A stretch of 64,000 nucleotides of DNA, taken from Gymnothorax reevesii. Taxonomy: Eukaryota; Chordata; Actinopteri; Anguilliformes; Muraenidae. The notes under the pieces were generated by a model, which was not told the origin of the DNA, searched no databases, and saw nothing but the letters and a program-made list of their open reading frames with translations. The stretch is from contig CM056576.1 of NCBI GenBank assembly GCA_029721435.1, positions 67,847,876-67,911,875 on the forward strand, given 5' to 3'. Below, in pieces: positions 24,137-35,100 of this stretch (position 1 is its first letter; every line of letters begins with the position of its first letter). A program made the position numbers and the translations under genes.

Positions 24137-24676
24137 CAGTCTTGTGCAGATTAATTGGATTAAGCAGGCTGGAGTGGGAAAAACCAAACAACATTTTATT
24201 CTTCAGGCATTTTATTACTTCAATAGCATCTACATTCAGCACTCGGTACGAGATGTGTCCTCCGCTGTTCTTGATAAGCTGTTCCACCCGTTTTGGCAAG
24301 GAGCTGACCAGGTTTTCTGCAAGTTGCCTTGATTTCTTCGTCATGATGCCACACCTGGAAAACTGCATTGCCGACTTTGGCTTTTGTGGCGCAGTCCTTT
24401 TGCTGCAGCCTTCACTTGGTGATGGACTAGAGATTTTCAATGGGATTGAGGTCAGATGAATCACCAGGCCATTCCAACACAGTGCTGTGTTGATGATATA
24501 TATTGCAAATAATGTGATTGCAAGTCAAGTAAATTAATGAAACATGGATAAAAGGTACTATGCAGTGATCTTTGAGATGATTATGTAAAATGTCCATGAC
24601 TTGGCAAGGCTATTTCCACTCCATTCAGCTCATTCAATTGACAAGCACCTATATTCAATTAATTTGCACAAGACTG
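24137..24676 (-). mobile_element. Internally deleted Tc1/mariner element with transposase C-terminal remnant
   Basis: Starts CAGTCTTGTGCAGATTAATT and ends AATTAATTTGCACAAGACTG, flanked on both sides by the TA duplication expected of Tc1/mariner. The minus strand encodes remnants of a transposase C-terminus: LTSIPLKISSPSPSEG (degraded DLNPIEN block), QLAENLVSSLPKRVEQLIK and NSGGHISY. The DNA-binding domain and first two acidic residues are absent. The long frames on both strands here come from this relic, not from separate genes. Confidence 0.85.
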
Positions 24677-26023
24677 TATGTCCATAGATGCAATGTTAAT
24701 ATATTATTTTTCATAGCAAGCGTACATGGCTTCCACTGCATTTGGTTTTCCTGAGTTTCTTACAAATAGTAAATATTCAACAGTACTGTAACGGGGGAAA
24801 TAATAGGGCTGCTGACCTGAAATTTTCACCATAAGTCATTACCAACCTGACTAATCGATAAATAGAAAGAAATCAAAGCAAATCAGTCCATAAATTTAGC
24901 ACAGCGGTAGTTCAGTCAGACCACAGAGTCACGCCCAACTTGCAAGCGTTTATCAGTGATGGTACAGATTGCAAGCCAAGCCCACATCAACTTACAGCTC
25001 AGCTGATTCCCTCCAGGTACTCAACTGGCAAATCTTAAACAAGGCTCCATATTTAAAGTTGCTTTACCTGCCCACGATTGCCGCTTCCTGTGCTCATTTG
25101 CAAAGGCAGCCTGCCTTCTGCACCAGGTTACTAAGAATCTGGCTTTCATCTCTAAGCAGCATGACAATTTTTTTTGTTTTTTGTGAAGTTGATTGCTCCC
25201 AAGGTAAACCTTCCCCGCCATTATGGGGCAGCAAGAGGCTCCACTTCCTCTCCTACTTGAAGCTTATCTGGCCCACCTGTGAGGGAGTTAGTGGTTTTTT
25301 ACTCTCGTGTCAGCAATTATCATAATACTGGCAATAAAATATCTAGGTTTGTCTCTCCTATCCATCCTGTAACTTGGTGGAGGTTAATTTGGCTGATGAA
25401 GATATAGATTTATTTTATGCTTGCACACTCATTTCAGCTTTACAAAATACTGAAAATTGACTGCTTGAAAGAGCCGGTATTCATAAAATGCCTCAGGAGG
25501 TTGTTTCGTCTCATTAGCAGTAAACCGCAGGTTCTGAGCTGAAGTCTGAAACGCATTGATAGCTACACACTTGGGCTGTTTTGCAATTAAAATGGCTTAT
25601 TATGTGTTTTTGCACTCAAAGAATTTTGAAGCAGGGAGAAAAAAATCACTTTATATGGCTCAACAATTTAAATGATCAGCTTGCTGCACCTGACAGACTT
25701 AAGCCAGCCAATCTCATCCGACATGAGTTATTTCATCAGAGGTTCGGTGGTACTTAGTCTCCGCTCTGCATCGGGCGGTAATGGTATGCAAACGTTTCCA
25801 ACACAATAAGTAAATTACACTTGATGTTCCCGAAATTGTTGACTCTTTCATTCTAAATGGAAATAATTGCATTTCATTGATATTGTCTTTGTTTAGGACA
25901 TGATATTGTCTTTGTTTTTGCATGAATAAAAGGAGAAACTGATCGATTATTGAAGTTGTGGGTCCTAGAGGCATCATTACAGTTAGCTATGGGAATTTCT
26001 TACCGTCACTATTGATCATGCTA
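24677..26023. other. lpin1 intron, nothing recognised
   Basis: No coding or repeat signature recognised. Confidence 0.5.
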
Positions 26024-26324
26024 CAGCACCCTCCATAATTATTGGCACTTCTGGTTAAGATGTGTTCTTTAGCTTCTAATAAATTCAGTTTTTTACCCCT
26101 CGGCCCTCAAGGCGTCTCAAAAAATTTCGACATTGGGCTGAAGGGTATTCTGTGCATTGCACGCCTATTTTTTCTAAATAATATAGGATCACAATGAAAA
26201 AAAAAAACAGGAAAATCCAACCTTTAATTCAAGTGCATTTATTCAGTGGGAAAAAAAATCCCACATTAAGAAATTATTCTTTTGCATCAATTCATGTGTG
26301 CCACAATTATTAGCACCCCTGATG

Positions 26325-27543
26325 TTAATACTTTGTACAACCCCCTTTTGCCAACAAAACAGCACCTAATCTTCTATAATGTTTCACAAGATGGGAGAAT
26401 ACAGAAAGAGGGATCTTCGACCATTCCTCTTTGCACAATCTCTAAATCAGGGGTGTCAAACTGACTTGTAAACGGGCCAAGAGGCTGCAGGTTTTCCCTC
26501 CAACAATGCAGAAGCGCACTTGATACAACTAATCAGTTGTGCAGGCTTAGATCAGTTGATTAAATCAGTGCTTTCAGGTGAGCTTCTGCTTGGTAGGATT
26601 GAAGACCTGCAGCCTCTTGGCCCGTTTACGGGTCAGTTTGACACCCCTGCTCTAAATCATCTAGCGACCTGGGTCCTCTCCTCAGCACTCTCCTCTTCAG
26701 CTCCCTCCACAGGTTTTTAATGAGGTTGAGGTCTGGGGACTGAGAAGGCCATGGGAAGAGCTTAGTTCTGTGTCTGGTGAACCATTTCTGTGTAGATTTG
26801 GCCACATGTTTAGGGTCATTATCTTGCTGAAAGACCCAGTGACGACCCATCTTCAGCTTACGGGCAGAGGCCGCCAGATTTTGATGTAAAATGTCCTGGT
26901 ATTTCAAAGCGTTCATGATGCCATGCACCCTAACAAGGTTCCCAGGGCCTCTGGAAGAGAAACAGGCCCACAGCATCACCGATCCTCCCCCATACTTCAC
27001 AGTGGGAATGAGGTGCTTTTCTGCATACTCATCTTTTGTGTTCCGCCAGACCCACTTAGAGTGTTTGTTGCCAAAAAGCTCTATCTTGGTCTCATCTGAC
27101 CAAAGCACACGGTCCCAGTTGAAGTCCCAGTACCGCTTAGCGAACTGCAGACATTTGCGTAAATGATTTTAAGTGAGAAAAGGTTTTTTCCATGCATGCC
27201 TCCTAAACAGCTTGTTGGCATGTAGACAGCGCCTGATGGTTGTTTTGGAGACTTTGTGACCCTAAGATGCTACCATTTTTTGCAATTCTTTAACAGTGAG
27301 CTTTGGAGAGCTTTTTATTTCTCTTATCATCCTTCTCACTGTGCGTGGTGGCAAAATAACCTTGCGTCCTCGTCCAGGCTTGTTTACCACTGTTCCAGTT
27401 GTTTTAAACCTCTTTTTGATTCTTCTGACAGTAGATATGGGCAGGCGCAGGTGAGTGGCTATTTTCTTGTAGCCATTGCCTGACTTTTGAAGGTCGACAC
27501 ACATCGGCCTTACTTGAATTGTGTGTTCCTTTGTCTTTCCCAT
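26325..27543 (-). pseudogene. Tc1 transposase pseudogene
   Basis: Cut-and-paste transposase. From 27543 the N-terminus reads MGKTKEHTIQVRPMCVDLQ, then a paired-like helix-turn-helix (NGYKKIATHLRLPISTVRRI) and GRGRK linker. The catalytic part has WSDETKIELFG (first Asp), YGGGSVMLWACFSSRGPG, and QQDNDPKHVAKS (second Asp). The third acidic position reads SPDLNLIKNLW, where the family has ENLW: Lys replaces the catalytic Glu. Two in-frame stops lie at 27262-27264 (TAG) and 27169-27171 (TAA), and the MITE at 26449-26649 splits the last 40 codons. The tail after the MITE still reads LCKEEWSKIPLS and ends GGCTKY. Inactive. Confidence 0.93.
26449..26649. mobile_element. hAT-type MITE inside the Tc1 transposase
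   Basis: 201 bp with inverted ends CAGGGGTGTCAAACTGAC and GTCAGTTTGACACCCCTG, flanked by a perfect 8 bp duplication CTCTAAAT (26441-26448 and 26650-26657), the size typical of hAT elements. An inner complementary pair, GGGCCAAGAGGCTGCAGGT and CCTGCAGCCTCTTGGCCC, makes it palindromic. Confidence 0.93.
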
Positions 27544-27839
27544 GTTGAAGAGTGGATGACAGAAATGGCCTCTGTGTCACGTCATATTTATACCCCAGGG
27601 AAACAGGAAGTGATGATTTACTAATTAAATGTTCCTAGATACTCTGATCAACTTTGTAAACTACTGTAGAATTATTTCTGAGTCAGAGATTTTTTCCCCC
27701 CTTAAAATTCACTTGAGTTGAAGATTACATTTTTCTACAATTTTCATTCTGAGAGTATGCTTCTGCAATAAAAATTGAATTTATTATAAGGCTTTTAACA
27801 CATCGTAACCAGGGGTGCCAGTAATTATGGAGGGCGCTG

Positions 27840-28564
27840 CATATGAAACGGAGGGATTATGCCTCCGCTTTGTATGGGTTAATGTAGCACCTCGTACCTT
27901 GGACAACTGAGATGACGAAAGGATAGGAGTCCCTGCTCCAAATACAATAAATCTCAGTACCCACGTGTGTAAGTATGTTGTGCCTACTTTGCTGAATAAA
28001 GATGAGGCGACGTGGGCTTCAGGCTTTATCCCAGACACAGTGACTACCTGAAGTTTGCAATGTATATCCGTCCCACTAGTGCAGGTGAGACAAAACATAA
28101 CCCTACCTTCCCCAGATCTGGCAAGGTAGGTGAGACGCCCCAACTCCAAGTTAAGGCTACAGCACACAAAGGAAGTTGAGGGGGTAATTTCACTTAACTA
28201 ATACAAAGTTTTCTTTTCTTAGATAATTTGTTTCAACATAAAAAGAATAGTTGAATCAGTTGACAGAACTCATAAAAATGATCATTGTGTTCAGTTTCTC
28301 GCTTATCAGCACAGTATTATCTTGTTTCGAAATGCCCGTAAATTAAACCTCAAATAATTTGAACAATTAACAATTACACCTTTTAGTGAACTCCAGGTAT
28401 ATTCAGTCTTTCATTCAACCAAACAATTCTATTCCCAGTTCCTCAACATTGTTTCAGAATTCCCTTTCTCAATTCCATAAACAGATTTCTGTTTTACAAT
28501 TCCTTACTATTATATATCTATACTCATTACAGATGAAAACCTTGAGCCATAAACAATCAAGTCC
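27840..28564. other. lpin1 intron, possible old LTR trace
   Basis: A minus-strand frame at 27784-28167 stays open but has no domain. On that strand GGGATAAAGCCTGAAGCCCA (near 28025) looks like an LTR polyadenylation region. No partner copy or TSD was found. Confidence 0.3.
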
Positions 28565-29178
28565 TTAGTCCTTGGCTCTTTGACAACTCTTCTGATTATT
28601 CTTTTGTGTGCACTGTCAGAAATCTTGCAAGAAGCACCTGGACTTGGCCGGTTTATGGTAAAATTATGTTCTTTCTACTTCTGGATTATGGCCCCAATGG
28701 TGCTCACTGGAACATTCAGAAGTTTAGAAATTTGTCTGTTACCAATGCCATCAGTATGTTTTGCAACAACAAGGTTACAATCTTGAGAGAGCTTTAGCCA
28801 ATATGAAATGCTTCTTGTGTGACACCTGGGTAATGAGAAACCTATTTATAGGTCATCAATTAGGACTAAACCAGGTGATATTAATTTGAACTGATAGGGA
28901 GCAGGATTGCGTTCTAAATACTGACATATTTCAGCTGGTTTCTTGGCTTTCCATGCCTTTTTGCACCTCTTATTCTTCATGTGATCAATATTTATTCCCT
29001 ATGCCATTATACTTTATTGCATATTACTTAATTTATGGAATTATTTGTTTTGATTTCTTTCCTTGTGTGGATTTCTTGGGTTGTTTACATATGGTGAAAA
29101 TTTCATGATAATAGCAGCATTGGAAAAAACATTTACTGGGATAAATGTTGACGAATTCAACACTTATTTTCCCTGCTG
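28565..29178 (-). mobile_element. Tc1/mariner remnant with helix-turn-helix region
   Basis: Right end AGTGTTGAA-type terminus followed by CCCTGCTG and TA (29171-29180). The minus strand at about 28570-28800 encodes a decayed DNA-binding region: AKHTDGIGNRQISKFLNVPV, STIGAII, RPSPGASCKISD and HKRIIRRVVKE, with an in-frame stop after the first helix pair. The catalytic domain and other terminus are missing. Confidence 0.75.
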
Positions 29179-29582
29179 TATATCTGTTCCTACTCCTGGA
29201 AAAAGAACATGTTAAAACATACAGTACGTCCCCAATCGTTGTGTCCTTTTAATTCAGACTTTATCAGTCTTGTACTGACCATTGCATGCATTCTACTGTT
29301 TGGATCAAAGGCACTATTTTGATGGACTTCTCCACAATCTGTCTGGATCCTCCAGCATTCATAGTGACACATAAGATAGAAAGCTAATGTATTTTGCATA
29401 TCTTAACTGTCCATTCATTGCATGCGTGCAATCTCATCTCATAAAAATTCAAGTTAAAAGTTTCTAGTTCACTAATCAAAAAAAAAGTTTGTTTAGTCAC
29501 AGAATAAAATGTAGTTGATAGATTTCATGGTCCCATAACTTTATATGTACATATATCAGATTTCTAGTATGCCAGTATTTCT
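29179..29582. other. lpin1 intron, nothing recognised
   Basis: AT-rich, no feature recognised. Confidence 0.5.
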
Positions 29583-29990
29583 TTTCCTCGGTTACAGGAA
29601 TTTTCGTCCCATAATTTTTCGTACCAGGAATTTTGGTCCCCTAGGAATTTTTCGTCGACCATGAAGTTTTAATTCCCATGACCTTGTCTTCCCTGGACTC
29701 TATATCCCTGTAAGGGGGAAAAATATTTTGGGGGACGCTGGGCTCTTACCAGGTTTTTAGGATGGAGGGTCAAAATCAGGTCTCATAGGAAATTGGAGGG
29801 TCCTCCTTTATAAATACCAGTTACAGTCTTTCATGTCTGGGGATGAAAAGTCCATGGGAATGAAAAGTGCAGGATGGATAGTCAATGGGGACCAAAAGTC
29901 CACAGGGAAGAAAAGTCCAGCAACAAAAAATTTGGGGATGAAAAATCCAGGGATGAGAAGTCCAGGGACAAAGACTCCTAGAGCTCTTGT
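29583..29990. repeat. Inverted minisatellite based on GGGAnnAAAAGTCCA
   Basis: Right part (29833-29975) holds about eight degenerate units such as GGGATGAAAAGTCCAT, GGGACCAAAAGTCCAC, AGGGAAGAAAAGTCCAG and AGGGATGAGAAGTCCAG. Left part (29586-29660) holds the inverse, GGAATTTTCGTCCCATAA and GGAATTTTGGTCCCCTAG. The open frames here are repeat-encoded. Confidence 0.65.
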
Positions 29991-29997
29991 CCTGTTG

Positions 29998-30290
29998 CAG
30001 TACTGTGAAAAAGTATTGCCCCCCTCTTCTGGAGTTCTTTTTTGCATATTAGTCACATTTAAATGTTTAAAATCATAAAACTGATTGTAATAATAAACAA
30101 AAATTCATCAAAACAGAAAATGCTATTTTGAAATTATTTTGTTCATTGAAGGACAAAAGCCAACACTCCCTGGCCTAGAGTGAAAAAGTAATTCCCCCTT
30201 AATTACTAAATCAACCAATTAAACACATTTAGTTGAAAATTGGGTTGAATTCACAAGATAAACCCAAGTTATAGTGATACAAGTCAATTT
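29998..30290 (+). mobile_element. Tc1-like left-end fragment
   Basis: CAGTACTGTGAAAAAGTATT with GCCCCCCTCTTCTGGAG, then TTCATTGAAGGACAAAAGCC and AACCAATTAAACACATTTAG. This is the left terminal region of the same fish Tc1 type as at 10585-11886. No transposase remains. Confidence 0.6.
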
Positions 30291-30570
30291 GTGATGGCAG
30301 GTATTTTGAGAAGCCAATTGAAGTGGCCGGAACAAAAGGAACTGGTAATTTCCAACTGGTAATTTATTGACAGCAATATGGTGCAAGACGGAGACGGAAC
30401 CCCAGAGAGAATCGGTGGGGCCAGAACCCTTGAGAATGAGAGACAGTTCAGCAAAAATGCCATTAGCTAAACTGGGACAGCGGCCTTCAGGAGGCTGCAA
30501 AATATCACACAGGCTTTGCCAGCTCTGGACTGCTTCAGAGAATGAAGAGGTTGTTTGAGAGGAAAACGGG
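30291..30570. other. lpin1 intron, nothing recognised
   Basis: Spacer between the Tc1 fragment and the 90 bp repeat array. No feature recognised. Confidence 0.5.
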
Positions 30571-30800
30571 CCCAGTCCTGGACCCAGATCAGGGTTGGAA
30601 ACTTGTTCTGAACAAACTTGACAAAGACAGCAGACTTGAAGGGGGTGACAAGAACGTGGTCCCAGTCCTGGACCTTGATTTGGATTTGAAGCATGTTCTT
30701 AAAAACTTGAGTTGATGAACAGACTTGAGTAGAGTTAACTTGAACTTGATCCCAATCCTGGACCCAGATTAGGATTGAAAGTTTATTCAAATTAGCTAAA
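30571..30800. repeat. 90 bp tandem repeat, about 2.5 units
   Basis: CCCAGTCCTGGACCCAGAT, CCCAGTCCTGGACCTTGAT and CCCAATCCTGGACCCAGAT begin at 30571, 30661 and 30751, exactly 90 bp apart. Since 90 is a multiple of three, the minus strand reads a repeated 30-residue unit (LIWVQDWDQVQV, IKVQDWDHVLV, LIWVQDWARF). No sign that it is a real protein. Confidence 0.8.
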
Positions 30801-31694
30801 TGACAATAAAGACTTCAAAGAGAAATGGCTGCCAGTAAAGAACTAGTGTACATTTGAATGTGATTTCAGTATGAATGCAACTTTACAATCCAGCAACTTG
30901 CACATGAACTACAGGGCTTAAATATTCCTCACACAGTCATTAGGAGACAACCATATAACAATATTCAGCCAAGCAGGGAGAGACAAATAAAATGAACTAA
31001 TCACATATACATCTAGTAGTAACGCAAGCTGCTGAATTGAGAAGAGATGCACGAGATTCACACAAGCATTGTGACAGTTCTTTTCTTTTAATCTATGGTG
31101 AGGGAGAAAGGGTAATTGGCTCATTTCTCATCTCATTTTTTTGGCCATTTTATTTTTCCTAATAATTACAGTAAAGTTAGAAATACAGAGTAGAGTATGA
31201 ATGGGATTTAAACTTTTTCTGTTGGACATTCTAGGGGTGCCAATAATTGAGGTCCAAAATTTGGAAAAAATATTTATGGTAAGAATATATATTTGCCCTT
31301 CAATAATTCTGTTAATGCCACTATCAGCGGAGGCCACAGAATGTGCTGGATAGCCTTTTGCCTTCAATAATTGAAATGATCATTAAGAGGTTATAATACC
31401 TCAGTTTCTCCTTGCCCTATATCACATTTTGTATGAAGATATGAAACCATTTGGAGCAACAAATATGCAAAAATTTGCAGGAAAAAGGGCAACAATAGAT
31501 AACTATGCATTAAAAGATCCAAATGCGCTTTTTTCCAAACACTGTTTATCGAAAGAGCTGACATCTCCTTCTGCAGGAGAGACTTACGAGCAATTTTTCA
31601 TTTTAATGCATTTTTTACCCATCCCTAGAGCAAGATCTTGGCTATGTGGGACTGTGTTTCTGTTGATTTGAAGCTGCATCCTCTCCACAGACTC
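30801..31694. other. lpin1 intron, nothing recognised
   Basis: No recognised repeat or exon in the stretch before the lpin1 exon. Confidence 0.5.
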
Positions 31695-31995
31695 ACCTGG
31701 TGCCGTTAGGCCCCCTTTCTTCATCGGAGCTGATGTCAATGGGGAACATGTCTTCATCATCAGAGTAGTTTACGTTTTCTTCCCGTTTTACACTGTCCAC
31801 CTTCAACTTCCTCCGCCGCTTCCTCCTCTTCTTAACAGCTCCATTCTCTGCCAGTGATGGTAGGCACCCCATCTGAATGGAGGACCCATTCATCGGGTCA
31901 GAGTGGTGAGTCAGGCCTTTTCCCAGCTGGGAACCCATGAGGGCTGCTCCCTCTGAGATGATGGGGGAGGTGGCCAGGTATGAGGGCACAACTTC
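31695..31995 (-). CDS. lpin1: lpin1 exon carrying the nuclear localisation signal
   Basis: A 301 bp exon encoding EVVPSYLATSPIISEGAAL, then a linker, then KKRRKRRRK, then YSDDEDMFPIDISSDEE. The LATSP block, the polybasic nuclear localisation signal and the DEDMFPI acidic block occur in this order in lipin-1. The polybasic stretch is known to drive nuclear import and phosphatidate binding in lipins. The acceptor is TTTTTGTACAG before GAAGTTG and the donor is GGCACCAG before GTGAGTC. The N-LIP exons (conserved start MNYVGQL in lipins) are not visible on the minus strand up to 64000, so the intron upstream of this exon is at least 32 kb. It contains the whole MULE and nested TE complex. Confidence 0.93.
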
Positions 31996-32230
31996 CTGTA
32001 CAAAAATTAAGGACACCATTGACATTTAGATTTCAAAATCAAGACATTTATTTAAATCGAGATTATTTTCGTTGTTTCTTGTTACTTCTATGTTCACTAA
32101 TCCTGGTGCGAGGCACACAGGAGGTTTTCCCCACGTAGGCCAGATGACAAGGATGTTCCCGGCTATGACACACTAAGGGAATTTGCTAAAATGAATGCAA
32201 GTGATATACAGTTTCCTCTCTTGCAATCAG

Positions 32231-32545
32231 AGTACCTGAAGACAGTCAAATGCGGGGTTTACCAGCTCAAGCTGCCACCAGTTATGTCTCAGAACATCTC
32301 ACCCCTGAAGGAGACTTTGAGGTGTTGGTGTGCCAGCAAACACCAAACCTGATCAGACGTCAGATTCACTCCAGACATCAGTCTCAGACTAAATATAATG
32401 TCTGGATTGAATATGACTCTTCTGATGAAGATGATCCGCTCAAGGATTATTATTGTGTTAGCCAAACAGGTATGCGAATTTGTGCCCCTGTGGCTAGCAT
32501 CCTGTCTGGGGCATGGGTATGGAGGCCCAGATGCAATAAAAGTGT
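32231..32545 (+). pseudogene. Exon-like remnant, possibly a transposase C-terminal zinc-finger segment
   Basis: The plus-strand frame reads TSYVSEHLTPEGDFEVLV, IRRQIHSRHQSQTKYNVWIE, YDSSDEDDPLKDYYC, then GMRICAPVASILSGAW. The last part resembles, from memory of the family layout only, the YYC..C..G.RTVG.C.H motif found near the C-terminus of some animal transposon proteins, with most Cys/His lost. A possible donor (CAAACAG then GTATGC) lies at 32468. It sits on the strand opposite lpin1 and does not match lipin. Identity is tentative. Confidence 0.35.
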
Positions 32546-34023
32546 AGGGCTATAAAAGCAAACCACTAATAAGGGGATAGAATACAAAAAGGAAACATGC
32601 TTCCCAGCAAGAGTGACAGCAGAAAACAATGCAGATAAGTGGGCAAAAATTCCTCTGAAAATAGAACCAACCGAACAAAGAAAAGAACAGAAACACAGCC
32701 TCCAACTCCCAGCAAGGAGGAGGGAACTTACAGAGGCTCAGAATAAAGGGAATAGACTCACTTGGGCCCTCATTTACCAGAAGAGCGTACCCCAAAAAAT
32801 AAGTGTACGGCAAATCTCCCACATGGATCGGCATTTATCAATCTGAACGAACGGTCTGCGAAAATCTCACACCAGTTCTGACCAGGTGTACGCAGATTTG
32901 AAACCAGCGAACAACATGCAGTAACGAGTGCAGCTGTCAAAATGAGTACTAAACCATATGCAGCCATGTGGACGTCATAATGTTGTTGTTCTTATTAGTA
33001 AAATTATTAAATAGGCTAAATGGATAAATAGACTAAATTAATAAATTAATGAATGAATGAATGAATAAATAAATAACCTGTGTTGAGAAATTCATTAAAC
33101 TTATATACTGAATCAAAAAAGAAACTTCACACTCATAAATTTGTAAATAATAAAAGAGTTTTTATTATCAATAGGGGTAAATGCGTTGTCAAAGACATCA
33201 TGACACACAAAATTTCCGACGTGCAAAGGTACGTAGCACGTGCGAGCGTACTTTAAGCTAAAACCTTGTTTTCTCATGTTCCAAGTCACACGACCATATG
33301 AGAGATGTGCAACTGAGCTCACGTTAGCACGTTAGAGTGACATCTCGGAAAAACAAGTTTTTACAGTTAATTACTCATTGATTTTCAATGCCATGGCAGT
33401 CAAACATTCAGCGTGAACGTGCCATTGGCATTGGCAAATATATCATATGTTAAACTGGTATGATAGTATGGTAGTTATTCCTCAAGGCAGGGCTCGTCAT
33501 TAACGCTAGTCCGGGACGCAAAATTTTTTTCCCGAGAGTGGCGGACACCAATAGAAACTAATTTGCATCTGAGCAACTATCCAAGACCTTCTTTGTTCGA
33601 TCCAGGTTGATGTAACCCTCGGAGCTAGTTAAGCCCTAGACAAGCCCTACTACACTAGATCTTGGGTCTCTTCAGGGCCGTTTAGGGCCCAATGATAGTA
33701 AGCTTGTCTGTCTCTGAATTAAATAGCCGGCTACAACCTATATGGTACAATAGTTGCATCAACACCCATGGCTTGGTTTGCACCGAAATGGGAAGTCTGA
33801 AAAAGAAACCCCGCCCTCCCACCCAGCGGGCATCCCCTAGACTAGACATTGTGGGCTAGTGTTCGGAATGAGGGCATGCAAGTTACCACTACAAATGAAC
33901 TGCCTACATCTTGGCAGGCTGCTGCTTGCTTGCTACAAACTCTATGCTCTTTTTCAGGACAACCACTCGCTCGACGCAACTGCTGTGCCCTTTTTCTGAC
34001 CAAAGCATCCTGCCCTTAGGAAA
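32546..34023. other. lpin1 intron with simple repeats
   Basis: GGGCCCTCATTTACCAGAAG at 32764 looks like the terminus of a Harbinger-type MITE, without a confirmed partner. Simple (TGAA)n/(TAAA)n sequence lies at about 33040-33075. Otherwise unassigned. Confidence 0.4.
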
Positions 34024-34480
34024 TCCTAGAATTTATTTATTTATTTATTTATTTATACTGGGAGTCCGATTGAGAGCAAGCTCTCTTTTGCAACGGAGCC
34101 CAGTAGCAAAAACAGAGAACACCAAGTACAATAAATAAAAACAATGACTACATTACACATGTACATTCCTGCTTTGTGGCAGCCAATAAAAGACATTTAA
34201 AACAATCAATTGAAATAAGACTTTCCAACTTTAAAAACTGCTGAATCCTATTCCACTTCTGTGGAGCATAATACATAAAAACAGTTTTACCCAGATCAGT
34301 ACGCACCCTTGGGACATCTAAAACCAAAAGGTCAAGAGTGCGCAGACCGTATTCCTCCTTCCTCATGTTAAGCAAACTGGTCAGATATCCAGGCAGTTTA
34401 CCCAACAATACCTTGTATTTAATAAGGGAACAATGGTGCTCCCTTCTCATGGCCAGGGAAGACCAACCAGCGTTAAAATT
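34024..34480 (-). mobile_element. 5'-truncated LINE tail with (AAAT)n end
   Basis: The minus-strand frame 34148-34450 reads SLIKYKVLLGKLPGYLTSLL, VPRVRTDLGKTVFMYYAPQ and KWNRIQQFLKLESLISI. This is the C-terminal end of a fish non-LTR retrotransposon ORF2, downstream of the reverse transcriptase. It is followed on that strand by a 26 bp AAAT microsatellite (34031-34056), a common LINE 3' tail. Most of the element is absent. Confidence 0.75.
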
Positions 34481-34482
34481 AT

Positions 34483-35100
34483 AGGCTCTAAATTCGTAGA
34501 CCAGGCGCAGGCGCGGCGAAGGTGGGGTGCGCTACGCCAACGGGGTATGTCCAGGCGTATGTTGCAATTTCGTGCCCAGCGTAGCCTGGCGCAAGTGCTC
34601 CTATGTCCCGCCTCTGTCCCGCGATTTTACGAATCATACTATTCATTCGGGAAAATGATTAATATTGATAAGCAATCGATACCTGATTGGCCGAAGGTCC
34701 GTATACTATCACGTGACATGGGTGCTGTCATTTCGCCTTCCCAGGAAAGCCACAGTAGCACCATGACTGCACGAGAGTCACAGAATAAAAACCGGTAGTA
34801 AATTTCTGGTATCATTAATGTTATAAGTATTATTCTTTTTGCATAAAACATTAATGTTAAGTTTCAGAATGATGTTAATTTTATTTTTTCACTGATTACA
34901 ATTCATTTGAGTAAGTTGTTGTTTAACGTTAAAGCTAAGAACAGTCTGTTAACGTTAACGTTATTCCATAAAGGTGGCAAAAAAACTTATAGCTAGCTAT
35001 CTAGCTAATGTTAACATTACTTCGCTAGTTATAAAGTATAACGTTAACATTAGATCAACTTATATGGAATCTGAGCTTTCTTGAAATAAGTAGCTTAGTG
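34483..35100. mobile_element. DNA element with GGCTCTAAATTCGTAGACC end (copy 2)
   Basis: Starts GGCTCTAAATTCG then GACCAGGCGCAGGCGCGGCG, matching 16509. Its 34620-34790 part is an inverted copy of 58040-58170 (TACGATTCGTAAAATC, CGGCCGATCAGGCATCG). The right part is rich in TTAACGTTAACG words. End is approximate. No transposase recognised. Confidence 0.5.

Larger units (their letters stand above)
26024..27839 (-). mobile_element. Tc1-like transposon, near full length
   Basis: Left terminus CAGCACCCTCCATAATTATT and right terminus AATTATGGAGGGCGCTG are inverted repeats. The left flank is TA. The right flank is CA, probably a mutated TA. Without the MITE at 26449-26649 the element is about 1.6 kb, normal for Tc1. 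It carries one transposase reading frame on the minus strand, described separately. Confidence 0.92.

Noticed and set aside
23919..24464. Long overlapping frames on both strands (181 and 163 aa)
   Set aside because: The minus frame runs through a Tc1 relic and its flank; the plus frame is its shadow. Neither is a complete gene.
27784..28167. 127 aa minus-strand ORF
   Set aside because: No domain; at best an old LTR trace near an ATAAAGCCTGAAG block, without a second copy to confirm it.
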